Shown piece by piece: positions 10,767-20,928 of a DNA stretch of 64,000 nucleotides; position 1 is the first letter of the stretch; each line of letters opens with the position of its first letter. The stretch comes from Bacteroidia bacterium (lineage in GTDB: Bacteria > Bacteroidota > Bacteroidia > NS11-12g > UBA955): contig JAOASJ010000008.1 in assembly GCA_030158725.1 (NCBI GenBank), forward strand, positions 1 to 64,000. Reading direction: 5' to 3'. The notes beneath the pieces are model-generated. The model saw nothing but the letters and a program-made list of their open reading frames with translations, was not told the origin of the DNA and did no database searches. A program made the position numbers and the translations under genes.

Positions 10767-11327
10767 ATGCCTCGTTCAGTTAATCACGTAGCTAGTAAAG
10801 CACGTAGGAAAAAGGTTCTTAAAATGGCCAAAGGCTATTTCGGAAGAAGGAAAAACGTTTGGACTGTAGCTAAAAATGCTGTAGAAAAAGGTTTAACCTA
10901 TGCTTACCGCGACCGCAAACAAAAGAAAAGAAACGTTCGTTCTGTATGGATCGTTCGTATTAATGCTGCCGTTAGAGAATACGGTATGTCTTATTCAGAA
11001 TTTATTGGTAAATGCAATGCTACCAACATCACTTTAAGCCGTAAAGCTTTAGCTGATTTAGCATTGAACCACCCAGAAGCTTTCAAAGCAATTATCAACG
11101 AAGTTAAAGATGCTACTCCAGTATCTAGACCTGATAATGCTCCAAGAGTAAAAAACACTGCTGCTGCAGCTGTTGAAGCTCCGAAAGCAAAAGCTAAAGC
11201 TGCTCCAAAAGCGCCTAAAGCTGAAGTAACAGAAACACCTGCAGTTGATGCAAGTGCTGAAGAAGCTCCAGTAAAAAAAGCAAGAGCTAGCAAAGCTAAA
11301 AAAGAAGACGAAACAACTGCTGAGTAA
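10767..11327 (+). CDS. rplT: 50S ribosomal protein L20 with extended Ala/Lys/Pro-rich C-terminus
   Basis: [43 protein letters not shown]; about 70 aa low-complexity tail. Confidence 0.95.
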   Translation: MPRSVNHVASKARRKKVLKMAKGYFGRRKNVWTVAKNAVEKGLTYAYRDRKQKKRNVRSVWIVRINAAVREYGMSYSEFIGKCNATNITLSRKALADLALNHPEAFKAIINEVKDATPVSRPDNAPRVKNTAAAAVEAPKAKAKAAPKAPKAEVTETPAVDASAEEAPVKKARASKAKKEDETTAE

Positions 11328-11344
11328 TCAGCCGTCATCATACT

Positions 11345-11376
11345 AAAAAAGGGAAGCTTTTGCTTCCCTTTTTTTT
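11345..11376. terminator. Bidirectional intrinsic terminator (rplT operon / convergent gene)
   Basis: AAAAAAGGGAAGC-TTTT-GCTTCCCTTTTTTTT. Confidence 0.92.
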
Positions 11377-12319
11377 ATGCCTTAATTTTATTCTTGAACT
11401 TTCGCCAAGCTAAGAAGATCAAACCGCCTAGACCAATAATTCCCCCGATTATCCAAGGACCAAATTGGAAACCTTGTTTTTTTGGGATGCTTATACCCCC
11501 CATTACCACTCGCTTGTTGCTGTCGGGTTTCACCTCGGCTTCTGACAAAATAGTGTCACCATATGTAAATACAATTGACGTATCTATTGGATCGGCAACA
11601 ACTATAGTTGGCAAAAACGTTGCTCCCCAAACATATTCCGATTGCATAGGAATGCCCATTGCTCTATAATCAGGTAGAAATTCATTAAAATCCCATTTTA
11701 TTGGATTGAGATAAGACCACGCGGACCCAAGCTGATAGAATGAAATATCACCCATACCCAAATTAATGGAATCTAAACGAAAGCTAGCACCTTTGGCATC
11801 GAATAATTCTACATCTACCCTTTCACCACTCAGTGTCTGAGGTATTGTTACACTGGCCTTGCGGCTGCTGTCAATGTCCACATCGATTGAAAAGCTGTCT
11901 ATTTTGATTCTCATTTTTGAAATGCTAGCCTCACGGGTACTGGCTTCACTAAATGTCGCATTGATTACTCTAGTCAATTGTACTGAAATCTGAGACACAG
12001 TCTGTTGATTACTATCAAGTGGCAGAGTATTGTTGCTTTGTGCATTTAAAGACCCTGTAGACAACAAAAGCAATCCACAAGCAGCAATTGCCCATGAAGG
12101 CGACAAGCTTGTCCTAGGACTTAAATCGCGCCCCAATTGGGTGCCTGTAAATCGCCCACAAACTTTCGGACCGGTTTTAAAGAAATCAATAATTTCAGAA
12201 TCGGTATATCTTGAAAAATCGTAAACAGTCTTATCGCATTTAGAACAATGTTTACCCTGTGGGTTCGGACTCATGCCTTCCCAATTCTCGTGACAAGGTT
12301 CTGCAATATTAATTCTCAT
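11375..12319 (-). CDS. Membrane protein with N-terminal Cys-rich domain, unknown function
   Basis: N-term CHENWEGMSPNPQGKHCSKCDKTVYDFSRYTDSEIIDFF followed by a TM, an extracytoplasmic region and a C-terminal TM. Confidence 0.75.
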   Translation of the reverse strand: MRINIAEPCHENWEGMSPNPQGKHCSKCDKTVYDFSRYTDSEIIDFFKTGPKVCGRFTGTQLGRDLSPRTSLSPSWAIAACGLLLLSTGSLNAQSNNTLPLDSNQQTVSQISVQLTRVINATFSEASTREASISKMRIKIDSFSIDVDIDSSRKASVTIPQTLSGERVDVELFDAKGASFRLDSINLGMGDISFYQLGSAWSYLNPIKWDFNEFLPDYRAMGIPMQSEYVWGATFLPTIVVADPIDTSIVFTYGDTILSEAEVKPDSNKRVVMGGISIPKKQGFQFGPWIIGGIIGLGGLIFLAWRKFKNKIKA

Positions 12320-12413
12320 AAAGAGTTAGAACGCCCAACAAGAAAAATATTGCACAAAAAAAATCTTATGACATTTGAATGACATAAGATTTTTAAAATA
12401 TAGTAAACTAAGA

Positions 12414-13370
12414 TTAAGCTTCTAGTTCTCTAACCACTCCCATTTGACTGAATTTATCGATTCTTTCCATAATCAATTCTTCAGAAGGTTTGTCTTTTAG
12501 AGACTTATAAATCTTTTTAATTTCTTTCTTTACAGAAGCAATTGCTTTTTCAATGTCATTGTGTGCACCACCAAGCGGTTCTTCAATGATGCCATCAATT
12601 AAGCCATTTTGCAACATGTCGTTGGCAGTTAATTTTAAAGCATCGGCTGCTTTTTCTTTGAACTCCCAGGTTCTCCATAAAATAGAAGAACAACTTTCTG
12701 GAGAGATAACAGAATACCAAGTATTTTCCATCATCAATACTTTGTCTCCTACACCAATTCCCAAAGCACCACCACTTGCACCTTCGCCAATTACGATGCA
12801 AATAACAGGCACTTTCAATACCGCCATTTCCATTAGGTTTTTAGCAATAGCTTCACCTTGACCTCTTTCTTCAGCTTCCAAGCCCGGAGAAGCTCCTGGG
12901 GTGTCAATTAAAGTAATAATAGGACGGTTAAACTTCTCAGCCAATTTCATTAAGCGCAATGCTTTTCTATAGCCTTCAGGATTAGGCATACCGAAATTAC
13001 GGTATTGTCTGTCTTTGGTGTTTCTTCCTTTTTGTTGGCCGATAAACAAATACGATTGTCCATCTATGCTTCCAAAACCACCAATCATGGCCTTATCGTC
13101 TTTCACATTTCTATCGCCATGCAATTCCATGAAATCTGGAGCCATGCCATAGATATAGTCTAATGCATAAGGACGCTCCGGATGTCTTGAAATTTGTACT
13201 TTCTGCCAACCCGTTAAATGTCCATATATATTCTTTTTAGTCTCTTCAATTTTAGCTTCTAGAGATTTAATCGTATCGTCCATTGAAACCTTACCTTTGG
13301 CATGGGTTTCTTTGGCTTTTTCAAGCTGATCTATCAGTTCTTGAATCGGTTTTTCAAAATCAAAATGCAT
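12414..13370 (-). CDS. accA: Acetyl-CoA carboxylase carboxyltransferase subunit alpha
   Basis: [50 protein letters not shown]. Confidence 0.96.
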   Translation of the reverse strand: MHFDFEKPIQELIDQLEKAKETHAKGKVSMDDTIKSLEAKIEETKKNIYGHLTGWQKVQISRHPERPYALDYIYGMAPDFMELHGDRNVKDDKAMIGGFGSIDGQSYLFIGQQKGRNTKDRQYRNFGMPNPEGYRKALRLMKLAEKFNRPIITLIDTPGASPGLEAEERGQGEAIAKNLMEMAVLKVPVICIVIGEGASGGALGIGVGDKVLMMENTWYSVISPESCSSILWRTWEFKEKAADALKLTANDMLQNGLIDGIIEEPLGGAHNDIEKAIASVKKEIKKIYKSLKDKPSEELIMERIDKFSQMGVVRELEA

Positions 13371-13409
13371 ATTCTACTTTTTTACCAGGGGGCGAAATTA
13401 AATATAAAT

Positions 13410-14486
13410 TTACTCTTTTTTATATTTTAATCCTGAGGCCACCAAACTATGGTCGCTTGAAAGTTTAAAGGTCTTGTAATAAGCCCCTTCAAAAGCTTTC
13501 GGATACAGGATATAATCTATTCTAAAATTAGGCATTAAACCTATATAGGTCTTGCCCATTCCAAAACCATTTTCAACAAAGGCATCTTTCAAACCTTTGC
13601 TAAGTGTTGAGTAGGAATAGGAAACAGGAGGATCGTTAAAATCGCCCATTACAAAATAAGGAACCGTACTTTCTAGCATGTGTTCTCGTATCTTTTCTAC
13701 TTGCTCAGAGCGTTTCAAATAGGCACTTTTCATGCGCTTCAACAAACCTTTCGACTGCTTAATTTTCTCGTCATTGTCTTCCGGCAATTGTTCAATAAAT
13801 TTATAATCTTGTTTCTTGAATTTAAATGATTGCAAGTGTACATTATATACTCTGTACACACCTGAATCCATTTGCAAATCAGCATAAAAGCACATATTTC
13901 CTGTTAGTCCATCGAAGTGCACGAGGGCTGTTTCTAATATTTTATACTGACTAAATATTGCCATTCCATACTCCCCTTTTTTACGGCCATCTTTTAAAGA
14001 TTGAAAATAGGAATATTTAAACCCGCCAAGTTTTTTCAAACTATCCATGGTGGAAGTTTTTTCAGTTTTAAGGTTTAAAAACTCTTGAACACATAGAATA
14101 TTTGGCTTTAGTTCCTTTACTTGATCGGCCAGCTCTCCCATATACCAATGCGATTGAAAGTAGCCAAACAAGCCTGCATTATAAGACACCAAATTAATAT
14201 CTGAATCTGTATTGGGAAGCTCTTTGCGAAATTGAAAAGATTGGTTAAAAAAGCTAGACCCTATAACAATTGCAGCAATACTTAATAAAGCTTGTATTTT
14301 AAATTGAAACAACCAAAACAAAGCAAATAAAATATTGACAAATAAAATGAATGGGTAGGCCAAACCGAGCAATGAAAACATCCATGCTTCAGCGGGACTG
14401 ATAAGCACAGAGAGATAAGAGCCCAGCAAAAAGATGACGGCTAAAATGTTAAATGTAAAAACGAATCGTCTAAAAAATTTAATCAA
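13410..14486 (-). CDS. Endonuclease/exonuclease/phosphatase family membrane protein
   Basis: Hydrophobic N-term helices then EEP fold signatures (LVSYNAGLF, CVQEFLN, VMGDFNDPP, SSDHSLV); apparent TTG start. Confidence 0.82.
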   Translation of the reverse strand: MIKFFRRFVFTFNILAVIFLLGSYLSVLISPAEAWMFSLLGLAYPFILFVNILFALFWLFQFKIQALLSIAAIVIGSSFFNQSFQFRKELPNTDSDINLVSYNAGLFGYFQSHWYMGELADQVKELKPNILCVQEFLNLKTEKTSTMDSLKKLGGFKYSYFQSLKDGRKKGEYGMAIFSQYKILETALVHFDGLTGNMCFYADLQMDSGVYRVYNVHLQSFKFKKQDYKFIEQLPEDNDEKIKQSKGLLKRMKSAYLKRSEQVEKIREHMLESTVPYFVMGDFNDPPVSYSYSTLSKGLKDAFVENGFGMGKTYIGLMPNFRIDYILYPKAFEGAYYKTFKLSSDHSLVASGLKYKKE

Positions 14487-14491
14487 ATTTA

Positions 14492-15358
14492 TTAATCCTG
14501 GCTAGCTTTAAACAATATATCTTTCTCTTCTTTGCTCAATCTATCGTATCCGGATTTTGAAATTTTATCCAGTATTGCATCAACTTCTTCTTGACTAGGA
14601 TTGCCCTTCTTGCTTACTTGATTTGCACTTACAAAACCCGCACTTCCACGCTTATGTTCCAGCTTCAATTTTCTTGAATTGTATTTTGATTCTGATTTTG
14701 GTGGCATCAAATTAGTCCCCAATTTTCCTTGACGGTAAAGGGCAAAACAGCAACCAAATATTGCGCCCCCTATGTGGGCAATATGTCCACCAGCATTTGA
14801 TTCAGAAATGGAAATTAAATCCAATATAAAATAGGCCAATGCTATCCACTTAAGCTTTACTTGAAAGGTCCCAAACAAATACACTTGAATATTCGGCCCA
14901 TAAACGGTGGCGGCAAACAGTATGGCCATAACTGAACCACTTGCACCAATTAAGGTGTATGAATTGCCTTTAAACACAGGAATGTAATTTGAAGCCAAGA
15001 CAAAAAGCAGGGCTGCAACAACACCTCCAAATACATATACTTTAAAGGCATCTTTCTTTTTGAAGAAATCAGTAAATATGTTGCCTGCAAAATACAAAAC
15101 CAACATATTGAAAGCGAAATGCAAGGCGCCAAAATGACTAAATTGGTAAGTCAATACTGTCCATGGTTTGACAAATATATCAGACCATGCGGAAGGCAAG
15201 GACAAAAATGGCGAGAGAAATTCTCTTACCCCAAAGAATAAAAAACCAAATAGATTAATTAGCAAGGCCAATAAAAATACCCCTGCATTAATAAATATTA
15301 ATTTGAGGATTGGGCCCGCATAATTGAATCGATATTTCAATTCATTAAAATTGTTCAT
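14492..15358 (-). CDS. Rhomboid family intramembrane serine protease
   Basis: HFGALHFAFNMLVLYFAG, IGASGSVMAI (GxSG), GGHIAHIGGAIFG. Confidence 0.9.
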   Translation of the reverse strand: MNNFNELKYRFNYAGPILKLIFINAGVFLLALLINLFGFLFFGVREFLSPFLSLPSAWSDIFVKPWTVLTYQFSHFGALHFAFNMLVLYFAGNIFTDFFKKKDAFKVYVFGGVVAALLFVLASNYIPVFKGNSYTLIGASGSVMAILFAATVYGPNIQVYLFGTFQVKLKWIALAYFILDLISISESNAGGHIAHIGGAIFGCCFALYRQGKLGTNLMPPKSESKYNSRKLKLEHKRGSAGFVSANQVSKKGNPSQEEVDAILDKISKSGYDRLSKEEKDILFKASQD

Positions 15359-15414
15359 TCGCACTTACGAATATAACAAAAAAGCAGTGAAAAAAGTATT
15401 AATTCCGTCGATTA

Positions 15415-16923
15415 TTATTGAAACTTTGTAAGAATCAAATTGAAACTTTCTGATTCAATTTTTACAATTAATGGATTCTCTGAATCGTCTAAATAACAGA
15501 TCTTGTTCACGCCATCTGTCATCACCACACAATCAATTAGAACCTCTTTGTTTGCTTCATTGAATACTTCAACTTGCTCATGTCCAATAACTCTGTAAGC
15601 GTTTAACGGACCAGCACCGAAACCAAGTTTACACGTTGAATTTTCTTTCAAAGATTTGTATTGTGCTTTACTCAACCATAAAGTAGAATTTTTTGCTTCC
15701 AAACTTGCGTCTGCATCTGCATTAAATTCTAAAGTTTGTAAGTAAGCTGAATCCAAAGATTTTGTATTGATGGTGATTTTACCTTTTTCAATACCACTTG
15801 GATTAAAGCTTTTGCCTCTTTCCCAGTTAAATTGAATTCCACCGCTGTAGTTAAATTGACTTAGGTTGACTATAAAGTCAGCATCGCCCATAGAGTATGT
15901 TAGTTTTCTGTATTTCAAAAGATCTAGGGTTTTGCCCATGTCTTTACAAAACTCAGACAAATCAAAGGCTTCTCCACCTTCTGACAGTCGGACTTTTTTA
16001 GCCAATAAACAAGCAGAATCAGGTCGTCCAGTTAAACTCAAATATTTTGCATTTAAAATCCACACATCTGGTTGATCAGGTGCATAGGCATTCAAGGTAT
16101 CAAGATCAACTTGAACATCTGTTTGTTTTAAATCCAATTTATATTTAGATCTTAAAAATATTGAGGTGTATTTATCGTTTCCTACAATTCTAGGAATAAT
16201 GGCATCCAATTTTGAAATTGCCCCAATGGTATCACCCACTCCGTATAGGCAACGGGCATAAAACAAGTTTAGGTAAACACGGTTCAAAGTGTCTTTCCAA
16301 TTTTTATTGTAACTGATATCAAAACAGTTGATAGCGTCTTGGTAATATCCTCCTGCCATGGCTACCATTCCTAAATTGGCGTATCCATCTGCATTTCTGC
16401 TGGCAATTTTTATACTTTTACGACACAAAACACGCTTAAGACTATCGCTTAAAAACATATAGTTTAAATGCGTAACAGCAAATTTTGCATACACTTCAGG
16501 TTCTGAAGGATAAAACTTATACATTTTATCTAAGTTCTTCCACATGTCCTCGTAGTTGTTGTTAAACATTGCAATGTTAGCTCTCAACAAATGGGCATCT
16601 CTATTCTTAGGATCTAAAGCCAATATTTGCTTAATTACTTTTTCGCACTCAGCATCTTTTGAATCTCTATAATAAGCATACGCTTGCTCAGTTAATTTGA
16701 TCACCTGAGGATTTGGCTTCTTAGCAACCGGTGTACCTGGTTTTGCTGTTGTGGTAGTACCTGGTTTTTTAGTCGTAGTCGTTGCTGGTTTTTTCGTTGT
16801 AGTTGTAGCAGGTTTCTTAGTTGCAGTGCTGGTAGCAGGTTTTTTAGCTGCAGGTGCTTTAGGTTTTTGCTGTGAGAAAACAAGAAATGGCGTTAGCAAT
16901 AATATTATGAGGAATTGTTTCAT
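15415..16923 (-). CDS. TPR-repeat periplasmic protein with Lys/Pro/Ala/Thr-rich N-terminus
   Basis: Signal peptide MKQFLIILLLTPFLVFSQ, KKPATTTT repeats, TPR-like helices; start trimmed from track ORF (16953). Confidence 0.7.
   Translation of the reverse strand: MKQFLIILLLTPFLVFSQQKPKAPAAKKPATSTATKKPATTTTKKPATTTTKKPGTTTTAKPGTPVAKKPNPQVIKLTEQAYAYYRDSKDAECEKVIKQILALDPKNRDAHLLRANIAMFNNNYEDMWKNLDKMYKFYPSEPEVYAKFAVTHLNYMFLSDSLKRVLCRKSIKIASRNADGYANLGMVAMAGGYYQDAINCFDISYNKNWKDTLNRVYLNLFYARCLYGVGDTIGAISKLDAIIPRIVGNDKYTSIFLRSKYKLDLKQTDVQVDLDTLNAYAPDQPDVWILNAKYLSLTGRPDSACLLAKKVRLSEGGEAFDLSEFCKDMGKTLDLLKYRKLTYSMGDADFIVNLSQFNYSGGIQFNWERGKSFNPSGIEKGKITINTKSLDSAYLQTLEFNADADASLEAKNSTLWLSKAQYKSLKENSTCKLGFGAGPLNAYRVIGHEQVEVFNEANKEVLIDCVVMTDGVNKICYLDDSENPLIVKIESESFNLILTKFQ
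16728..16860 (-). repeat. Intragenic degenerate tandem repeat (21-27 bp units, KKPATTTT)
   Basis: Successive GGTTTTTTAGTCGTAGTCGTTGCT / GGTTTTTTCGTTGTAGTTGTAGCA / GGTTTCTTAGTTGCAGTGCTGGTAGCA units. Confidence 0.7.
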
Positions 16924-17109
16924 GAATGTTCGTAGAAGCTTAAAAGGTTTCAAATATACGAGGATTTGCTTTAAATGGGAAGATGAAAATTCTTGTGTTT
17001 ACACAAAATTCCCACCTAAATTACGAAGGCTGAAACGCAGCAAGCCTCCAATTTATTACAAGCGAATTTCATATTCGACCAATTAAATAAAAACACGTTG
17101 TAATTCTCT

Positions 17110-17841
17110 TTAATATTTCTCTCCCAAAATATGTCTAACGGCGACACTGGCAACGGCGCATCCAAATACAGCAGGCATATAACTTAGGGTCCCAATTAAC
17201 GAACGTTTTGGATAAGCTTTTTCGGTGGTAATGATTTTAGATTTATCAGCTTTTTCAGAACTAAAAACGCAGGTAATTCCTTTTTTGATGCCAAACTTCG
17301 ACAAATATTTTCTGACATATCTTGCCAAGTTGCAATTATAGGTTTCTGAAATATCCAATATTTCCAATTTGCTTGGATCCATTTTACCTCCTGCACCCAT
17401 GCTGCTTACAAATGGCAGTTTCAAATCAAGGCAAGTTTTAATAAAAAACACCTTGGGAGATAAAGTATCTATGCATTCGCATACGAAGTCAAATGGTTTA
17501 CTGCTCAACAATTCCCTAGTCCTATCACCTTTCAAATATTCTGGCAAAACGTGTAATTTTAATTCAGGATTAATATCCAATAAACGTTGGGCCATAACCT
17601 CTGCTTTTAATTGATGTTCGGTACTTTTAAGCGCTGGTATTTGTCTGTTCCTATTGCTAGGATCTATTGTATCTGCATCCACTATGGTCATTTCGCCTAC
17701 GCCTGAACGTGCAATCATTTCTGCACATATCCCTCCTACTCCACCGAGACCCACAACCAAGACATGGGCGTTCATTAATTTAACGACCTTTTCATCGCCT
17801 AGCATCATTTGGGTTCGCCCCATCCAATACGGAATTTCCAT
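17110..17841 (-). CDS. tcdA: tRNA threonylcarbamoyladenosine dehydratase (ThiF/MoeB/HesA family)
   Basis: VLVVGLGGVGGICAEMIARSGVGEMTIVDADTIDPSNRNRQ; start moved to MEIPYWMGR. Confidence 0.88.
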   Translation of the reverse strand: MEIPYWMGRTQMMLGDEKVVKLMNAHVLVVGLGGVGGICAEMIARSGVGEMTIVDADTIDPSNRNRQIPALKSTEHQLKAEVMAQRLLDINPELKLHVLPEYLKGDRTRELLSSKPFDFVCECIDTLSPKVFFIKTCLDLKLPFVSSMGAGGKMDPSKLEILDISETYNCNLARYVRKYLSKFGIKKGITCVFSSEKADKSKIITTEKAYPKRSLIGTLSYMPAVFGCAVASVAVRHILGEKY

Positions 17842-17903
17842 GCCGCGAAAATAAGAATGTAAAATAATTTCGTAAAACACAAAACGCGTGATTTACACAT
17901 ATT

Positions 17904-17934
17904 TTATCCTCAGTGCGGATAATTTATTTTTTGC
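17904..17934 (+). promoter_or_regulatory. Candidate promoter with operator-like inverted repeat TTATCC-N7-GGATAA upstream of -7 box
   Basis: TTATCC(17904-17909)tcagtgcGGATAA(17917-17922) then TATTTTTTGC(17925-17934). Confidence 0.45.
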
Positions 17935-17991
17935 ACCTGTATCATAATGATTCATTTAATGCGTTTAAAGCTCTATTATTGTAATGAAATT

Positions 17992-20730
17992 ATGAAAAGA
18001 TTCTATCTATTCTGCTTATTTGTAATTCTGTGTGCTGTTAATTCTCAAGCGCAATCATGGCTAAGATCGTTTAAAGGCCGTGTGGTTGATTCGAGTACTT
18101 TAAAACCTTTACCCGACGCAACCATTAGCGTTTTTAGTGCAAAAGACACCATGCTTTTGAACTTTGGTTTTACCACACCGAATGGAAATTTTACCATATC
18201 GACAAAGTCTAACGACTCTGTTCTGATTATAATTAGTATAATAGGTTATAATGAACGCACCTTCAAAGAGCCAGCATTGGGAGACCAATGGATGTTTCAA
18301 GAATATGGAGACATTAAACTAAGTACCTTGCCTGTTTCCCTCAAAGGTTTCACCGTGCGCACTTCAGCAATTCGCATGAAAGGCGATACCATAGAAATCA
18401 ATGCCAGCCGTTTTAAAGTTTTGCCAGGCAGCGATGTCGCACAATTGTTTAAAAAGATTCCTGGTTTTGAAGTCAGTGTAAAAGGCGAAGTGAAAGTAAA
18501 TGGCACTGCTGTAAATAAAATCATGGTGGATGGCTCGGACTTTTTCGGGAACAATCCGGGTATGGTTTCAAAAAACCTAAGTGCCGACATGATAGAGACA
18601 GTGCAAGTTTTTGAAGAGAAAAACGAAGATGGTTCACCTAAAGAGGAAGCCTCTAAAATTATCAACCTCAAACTCAAAAAAGGCAAGCGCAATGGGACGT
18701 TTGGCGATTTCCTTGGAGGTTATGGAACAACAAACCGCTATGAAAGTGGCATTCGTTTAAATAATTTCAAAAACGACCGCAAGGTTTCATTTATCATTAA
18801 CAGCAATAACATCAATGAAACAGGATTTGATTTTGGTTTTGAAAATTGGCATCAGACTTTAAACGCTGAACGCAATGGAGGAGGTAATGATGATGACTTT
18901 TACTGGTACTCGGGCAACACCAATGAAGGTAATATCAACAATAAGACCAGCATGGGATTGACCTATTTCAATGAATTTAAAAGACGTAGAAAACTATCTG
19001 TCAATTGGTTTGTCAACCGCAACGACTACAGCAGCATATCTGCATCAAATGGCATAAGTGCGCTGAATGACAGCACCCAAAGGTTTAATAAAGACTCAAG
19101 CAATACAAAAGGTTTGGTTTTGGGTAGTAAATTGGAAATTAATTTTTCAAAAGAAATTGACAGTACAGGAGAATATGATTTTGGCGTTTCTGGCTATTTA
19201 TCCCAAAACAAAAATACCATCAATGGTATAAACGAAATAAAGCTTAACAATACATTATTAAACAAAGGTGTTACTACAGTTCAGAACCAAAACAATTCAG
19301 CCAATTTCGAGGTCAATGCAAGCTACAGGCGCTATTTGCGAAAAGACAAACGCTATACTTTTTTTGTTGCTGGGAATTACAAATTAGCAGACAATAAAAA
19401 CCAGTATTTTCAATTTTTACAAAACGAAAGCGATACCTTTAACAACCACAACCAAAGAAATGTACTAAGTCAAGAGTGGTTAACAAAATTGTACATGGCT
19501 ATGCCTTTGGCTAAAACAATCAATTTGAATGTTTCAGCCGATCGTTGGCAAATAAGCAATAACAGTGAGCAAAGAACCATTGCTGCGCTCAATCAACAAT
19601 CCAACAATTTCGAACAGATATACAGCAAAAAGATTGACACTTTAAGTGTACTTTTCAAAAACACCCAAGTCCAAAGCAGTGTAAAAACATTTTTATCCAT
19701 GCGCAAAAAATATTTTTACAACCAAGCAGGTGTGACCTTTTTGAATTTCAACCTGCAAAACACCAATGATGCAGGACAAATTTTACTAAACAAAACCTAT
19801 CCTAAGTTTTTACCTTTTTATAGCTTGAGTTATTACCCAGGCAAATCGTATATTTCCTTTAATGCCTCGAAAACCAGCGTCTTTCCAAGTATTACCGATT
19901 TGCTTCCTGTATTAAACATTTCAAACAACTACAACCGAAGCATAGGAAATCCTAATTTAAGTCCAACCGACAATTATTCAGCAAGAACCTATGCCAGTTT
20001 TTATAAGTTGAAAGGATTTAAATATTTTTATTTGGGTGGCTCTGGGACTATTTCCAATACAGCAAAAATTTGGGTCAGCAGACAAACGGAAGATGGAATT
20101 ATCGTACGTTCACCTGAAAATGCGCGAGATTACAGAATGGTAAATGCGTGGTTGAATGCCTCACGAAAGTTGAGCAAAGTTATGAATCTCCAATTTGGTA
20201 TATCTAATAACTACAGCCACAATCCAATGGTCATTAACGACCAAAAAGCATTTGGAAACAACAGCTCGTTCTCTATTAGCCCTGGAATTAATTTTAGCAA
20301 AGCAGATAGCTTAGACTTAACCTTTGGCATGGAATGGAATTACAACACCTATACCAATACCTTAAATGAGCGTTCAAATTACAAACAGAATATATTTTCG
20401 TATAACTTCGATATGCGAACCATTTTGAAATTTGGAACAGAAATCAATACCAGTTTAAATATCAGCGACCAAAGAAATGTCCCAGGTATAGGAAAAGTGG
20501 TTCCTGTTTGGAATGCCTATATACAACAGCCATTGGGAAAGAAAAACAAATACTATTTAAAGTTAACAGCATATGATATTTTAAAACAGAACACGAATAT
20601 TAGCCGTACAGCAATGGACAACTTTGTTTATATATCTCAAAGCAATAGATTGCAGCAATATTTCATGTTAACTTTGGTATACAAAATCAAAAAGATGGGT
20701 GGTGAAGAAGCCATGGATTATGTGTATTAA
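17992..20730 (+). CDS. Outer membrane beta-barrel protein / TonB-dependent receptor-like, CarboxypepD_reg-like N-terminus
   Basis: Signal peptide, GRVVDSSTLKPLPDATISVFSAKDT domain, plug-like segment, long beta-barrel. Confidence 0.82.
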   Translation: MKRFYLFCLFVILCAVNSQAQSWLRSFKGRVVDSSTLKPLPDATISVFSAKDTMLLNFGFTTPNGNFTISTKSNDSVLIIISIIGYNERTFKEPALGDQWMFQEYGDIKLSTLPVSLKGFTVRTSAIRMKGDTIEINASRFKVLPGSDVAQLFKKIPGFEVSVKGEVKVNGTAVNKIMVDGSDFFGNNPGMVSKNLSADMIETVQVFEEKNEDGSPKEEASKIINLKLKKGKRNGTFGDFLGGYGTTNRYESGIRLNNFKNDRKVSFIINSNNINETGFDFGFENWHQTLNAERNGGGNDDDFYWYSGNTNEGNINNKTSMGLTYFNEFKRRRKLSVNWFVNRNDYSSISASNGISALNDSTQRFNKDSSNTKGLVLGSKLEINFSKEIDSTGEYDFGVSGYLSQNKNTINGINEIKLNNTLLNKGVTTVQNQNNSANFEVNASYRRYLRKDKRYTFFVAGNYKLADNKNQYFQFLQNESDTFNNHNQRNVLSQEWLTKLYMAMPLAKTINLNVSADRWQISNNSEQRTIAALNQQSNNFEQIYSKKIDTLSVLFKNTQVQSSVKTFLSMRKKYFYNQAGVTFLNFNLQNTNDAGQILLNKTYPKFLPFYSLSYYPGKSYISFNASKTSVFPSITDLLPVLNISNNYNRSIGNPNLSPTDNYSARTYASFYKLKGFKYFYLGGSGTISNTAKIWVSRQTEDGIIVRSPENARDYRMVNAWLNASRKLSKVMNLQFGISNNYSHNPMVINDQKAFGNNSSFSISPGINFSKADSLDLTFGMEWNYNTYTNTLNERSNYKQNIFSYNFDMRTILKFGTEINTSLNISDQRNVPGIGKVVPVWNAYIQQPLGKKNKYYLKLTAYDILKQNTNISRTAMDNFVYISQSNRLQQYFMLTLVYKIKKMGGEEAMDYVY

Positions 20731-20928
20731 GGATAGGTGTTTTTAAATTAACACCCAGAAAACGACGCCCTAGCTATACTTATTGAGTATTATTAATTTT
20801 CAATACATTTTAAACTGGTACAATTTCTTTACATAAGACTTTAAATTATGATAAATAATTAAAGCCGAATTAATATAGGCTTAATATCGGTGGAGCAGTT
20901 TTGCATCATCAAATTAATCAAAAAGAAT

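Noticed and set aside
10991-11341. Long minus-strand ORF antisense to rplT
   Set aside because: Ala/Ser/Phe-rich translation is the antisense of the Ala/Lys-rich L20 tail; no independent coding evidence.
18297-18692. 131-aa minus-strand ORF inside the outer-membrane barrel gene
   Set aside because: Antisense shadow of a well-supported CDS, no recognisable motifs.
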